From contig NZ_JACDXV010000001.1 of NCBI RefSeq assembly GCF_015158295.1, positions 558,001 to 622,000 on the forward strand: a stretch of 64,000 nt of DNA, given 5' to 3'. Positions 62,339-64,000 of the stretch are shown here, in pieces. The notes under the pieces were generated by a model. That model was given only the letters and a program-made list of their open reading frames with translations, was not told where the DNA came from and ran no database searches. The position numbers and the translations under genes are program-made. The stretch's first letter is position 1, and every line of letters begins with the position of its first letter. This DNA comes from Devosia faecipullorum (GTDB taxonomy: Bacteria; Pseudomonadota; Alphaproteobacteria; Rhizobiales; Devosiaceae).

Positions 62339-62405
62339 GAGCGTTTCCAGGAAAAGTGGATACCGGTATTCCGGTTCGGAAACGCGATAAGACAAACACT
62401 TGGAG
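62339..62405. repeat. Rhizobial-type palindromic element
   Basis: AGCGTTTCCAGGAAAAGTGG, ATACCGGTATTCCGG and TTCGGAAACGCGATAAGACA form nested inverted repeats (GCGTTTCC with GGAAACGC; ACCGGTATTCCGGT). It is the clearest copy of the element also seen near 3449 and 52537. Confidence 0.75.
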
Positions 62406-62507
62406 CATGTCTCCCGAAAGTGGCTCCGGCTTCGGGATAGTGACATGCGCCAAAACAAGGAGCTAAAGCGCAGGGAGCGGATCTGAAGGATCGCGACGCG
62501 CTTTAGC
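62405..62507. repeat. Mosaic-type intergenic repeat (second copy)
   Basis: Homologous along its whole length to 32739-32840: GCATGTCTCCCGAAAGTGG, GCGCCAAAACAAGGAGC and GATCGCGACGCGCTTTA. It follows the palindromic element directly, so the two make a composite. Confidence 0.8.
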
Positions 62508-62615
62508 CAAATCCTTACCAAATCCGCTGTTTTGCGCATTGTCGCTTCCGGTTTAAATCGGCGGTGACATAAGCCTTCTATGCTCGCCCCCGTCTTTATC
62601 AAAGGGGCGCGCGGG

Positions 62616-63683
62616 ATGGAAAACGGCAAGGCAAGGCTCGACTGGGTGGATATGGCCAAGGGCCTCTCCATCTTCCTCGTCGTCATGATGTATTGCGCCG
62701 CCAGCGTGGGCGAGGATACCGGCCGCACCGGGTTCCTGCACTGGACAGTGGCCTTCGCCATGCCCTTCCGCATGCCCGAATTCTTCCTGCTTTCCGGCCT
62801 TTTCCTCGGCCAGGTGATCGACCGGCCATGGCGCGCCTATGCCGACCGCCGCGTCGTGCACTATTTCTATTTCTACGCCCTCTGGGCCCTTATCCACATC
62901 GTCTTCAAGGAAGCGCTGATCGGCCGCGATCCCGGCGGCGCCGCCCTCTCGCTCGCCTGGGCCATCGTCTCGCCCTATGGCGTTCTGTGGTTCATCTACA
63001 TGCTGGGAGCCATGGGCCTCGTCACCAAGCTGCTGCATCAGGCGCGAGCCCCCCATTGGGCCGTGCTGATCGCCGCCGCCGCGCTCCAGATCGCCCATGT
63101 CCAGACCGGCCTTTATCTCATCGACCAGTTCGCGGCCTATTTCGTCTATTTCTACGCCGCCTATGCCTTGGCGCCACGCATCTTCCGGCTGGCGCATTGG
63201 GCGCATGACCATGTCCTGCCGGCGCTCGGCCTGCTGGCAGCCTGGGCCGCGCTCAATGCACTCATGGTGTTCTCGCCCGGCTTCCGCATGGACCCAGTGC
63301 ATATCCAGATGGGCTGGGGCGCCCTGCCCGGTCTCCATCTCGTGCTGGCCTTTATCGGCGCGCTGGCCATCGTCGTCAGCGCCTCGCTTCTGGTGCGCCT
63401 GCCCTGGATGAATTGGCTGCGCTGGCTCGGCTCGAAATCGCTGATCGTCTATGTCGCCTTCGTGCTCCCCATGGGCATTGCCCGCATCCTGCTGCTGCGC
63501 TTCGGCATCGAGGAGCCCAACCTGGTGAGCCTGCTCACCATGGCCGTGGCCATCACCGCGCCACTGGTCCTGTGGTGGATCGTCCGGAAGGTCGGCTTCG
63601 GCCAATTCCTCTTCGAGCGCCCGGCCTGGGCGCATCTGCCCGGAACCGGCAGCAACAAGCCGGCACTGGCCGCCGCCGAATAG
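62616..63683 (+). CDS. Acyltransferase family membrane protein (acyltransferase 3 type)
   Basis: A 355-residue membrane protein with about ten helices of the acyltransferase 3 group (OafA/NodX-like), which move acyl groups to cell-surface sugars. The start RLDWVDMAKGLSIFLVVMMY is typical, with the conserved MPEFFLLSGLFLGQ and the arginine-rich cytoplasmic loop WRAYADRRV. Usually the family has RLD or RID with a later H; here the conserved His is replaced by Tyr/Cys (VVMMYCA). It is inserted between purS and purQ, which is unusual. A hairpin follows the stop. Confidence 0.85.
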   Translation: MENGKARLDWVDMAKGLSIFLVVMMYCAASVGEDTGRTGFLHWTVAFAMPFRMPEFFLLSGLFLGQVIDRPWRAYADRRVVHYFYFYALWALIHIVFKEALIGRDPGGAALSLAWAIVSPYGVLWFIYMLGAMGLVTKLLHQARAPHWAVLIAAAALQIAHVQTGLYLIDQFAAYFVYFYAAYALAPRIFRLAHWAHDHVLPALGLLAAWAALNALMVFSPGFRMDPVHIQMGWGALPGLHLVLAFIGALAIVVSASLLVRLPWMNWLRWLGSKSLIVYVAFVLPMGIARILLLRFGIEEPNLVSLLTMAVAITAPLVLWWIVRKVGFGQFLFERPAWAHLPGTGSNKPALAAAE

Positions 63684-63686
63684 CGA

Positions 63687-63715
63687 GTTGTTCCCGGACC
63701 AAGGCCGGGAACAAC
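63687..63715 (+). terminator. Hairpin after the acyltransferase gene
   Basis: GTTGTTCCCGG-ACCAAGG-CCGGGAACAAC forms a perfect eleven-base stem, four bases after the stop codon, followed by CCCCCTT. It is a likely transcription end, which would separate the acyltransferase from purQ; the run after the stem is C-rich rather than T-rich. Confidence 0.7.
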
Positions 63716-63907
63716 CCCCTTGGAGGAGTGCAGCGCAAACGCCGCGCTGATAAACGCCGCCACTCCCCTTCCGTTGCATGCGCTCCCTGCATGCCCCCCA
63801 ACCGGTTTTCGGACACTTTTACGCCCGCGGCGTCTCCGGCCCTTGCCTTTTCGGTCAAGACTCACCACAAGGGCCTCGCACACCCCTCAGTGACAAAGGA
63901 TCGAGCG

Positions 63908-64000
63908 ATGAAGGCTGCCGTCATCGTGTTTCCGGGACTCAATCGCGACCGCGACATGATCGCGGCGCTGACCAAGATTTCGGGCGCAAAACCCGCAATC
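63908..64000 (+). CDS. purQ: Phosphoribosylformylglycinamidine synthase subunit PurQ (partial)
   Basis: The first 31 residues of the glutaminase subunit of FGAM synthase, cut by the window end. MKAAVIVFPGLNRDRDMIAAL is the characteristic start (usual form VFPGSNCDRD; here LNRDRD). The ATG 63908 has AGGA seven bases upstream. The glutaminase cysteine is outside the window. Its own start region suggests it is not simply the next gene of the purS transcript. Confidence 0.93.
   Translation, partial: MKAAVIVFPGLNRDRDMIAALTKISGAKPAI

Noticed and set aside
62553..63779. 408-codon frame opposite the acyltransferase gene
   Set aside because: Mirror of a multi-helix membrane protein; G, E, Q and H-rich composition with no domain and no start signal.

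Overview
The window looks like chromosomal DNA of a high-GC alphaproteobacterium of the order Hyphomicrobiales (Rhizobiales). A Devosia-like lineage fits best, but that is inference. The pointers are the DUF1476 / purC / purS / purQ neighbourhood, several small families typical of the order (DUF3126, DUF2336, PAS_5, BTLCP, zf-CHCC, DUF1344), and two intergenic repeat families of the REP/BIME and rhizobial mosaic-element kind. Genes are dense, often coupled by ATGA or TGATG overlaps, and lie on both strands. I saw no rRNA, CRISPR array, insertion sequence or integrase.

Layout. 1-2053: end of an iron-type ABC importer (ATPase and fused permease). 2443-4681: a 51-aa small ORF, NAD kinase and a DUF2336 protein. 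4972-22950: a large exopolysaccharide locus. It makes GDP-mannose (manC, manB), GDP-L-fucose (gmd, fcl) and probably UDP-galacturonate (4-epimerase); starts the lipid-linked repeat unit (sugar-phosphate transferase); extends it (three GT4 enzymes) and acetylates it (WcaF-like); flips and polymerises it (Wzx, Wzy); and controls export with a Wzc-like BY-kinase. No Wza porin or Wzb phosphatase is present here. Inside this locus sits a two-gene module: a gene-transfer-agent/phage-type head-spike base protein (Rcc01079 family) followed by a large SGNH esterase. This is the most striking item in the window.

23135-31963: a lytic transglycosylase, a nitroreductase, two secreted proteins of unknown function, ArfB, ThrS, YidD and a NifU-like scaffold in which the third cysteine is serine. 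32115-38041: folE, hisI, a rhomboid protease, then PAS_5, double-PilZ and LapG-like protease genes, and small conserved membrane or hypothetical proteins. 38158-43402: cysE, hydrolase, CHCC zinc-finger protein, FAD monooxygenase, TetA-like exporter and a GNAT enzyme. 43696-46618: gnd, a gluconate 5-dehydrogenase-like SDR and gluconokinase, a gluconate / pentose-phosphate group. 46664-54303: SDR, MerR-TipAS regulator, CYTH, Ogt, RluA, RidA, tRNA-Leu(UAA), Gpt, CinA-type protein, Map and RadC. 54289-57942: GNAT/CelD-like protein, CcdA, Rpe and a small PilZ protein next to a tandem duplication carrying a PilZ gene remnant. 58159-64000: purB, then purC-purS-[28-aa ORF, repeats, acyltransferase]-purQ (cut by the window end).

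Start codons were chosen from Shine-Dalgarno spacing and family start positions, so several genes begin inside longer open frames. All family names come from recognised motifs, not from database searches.
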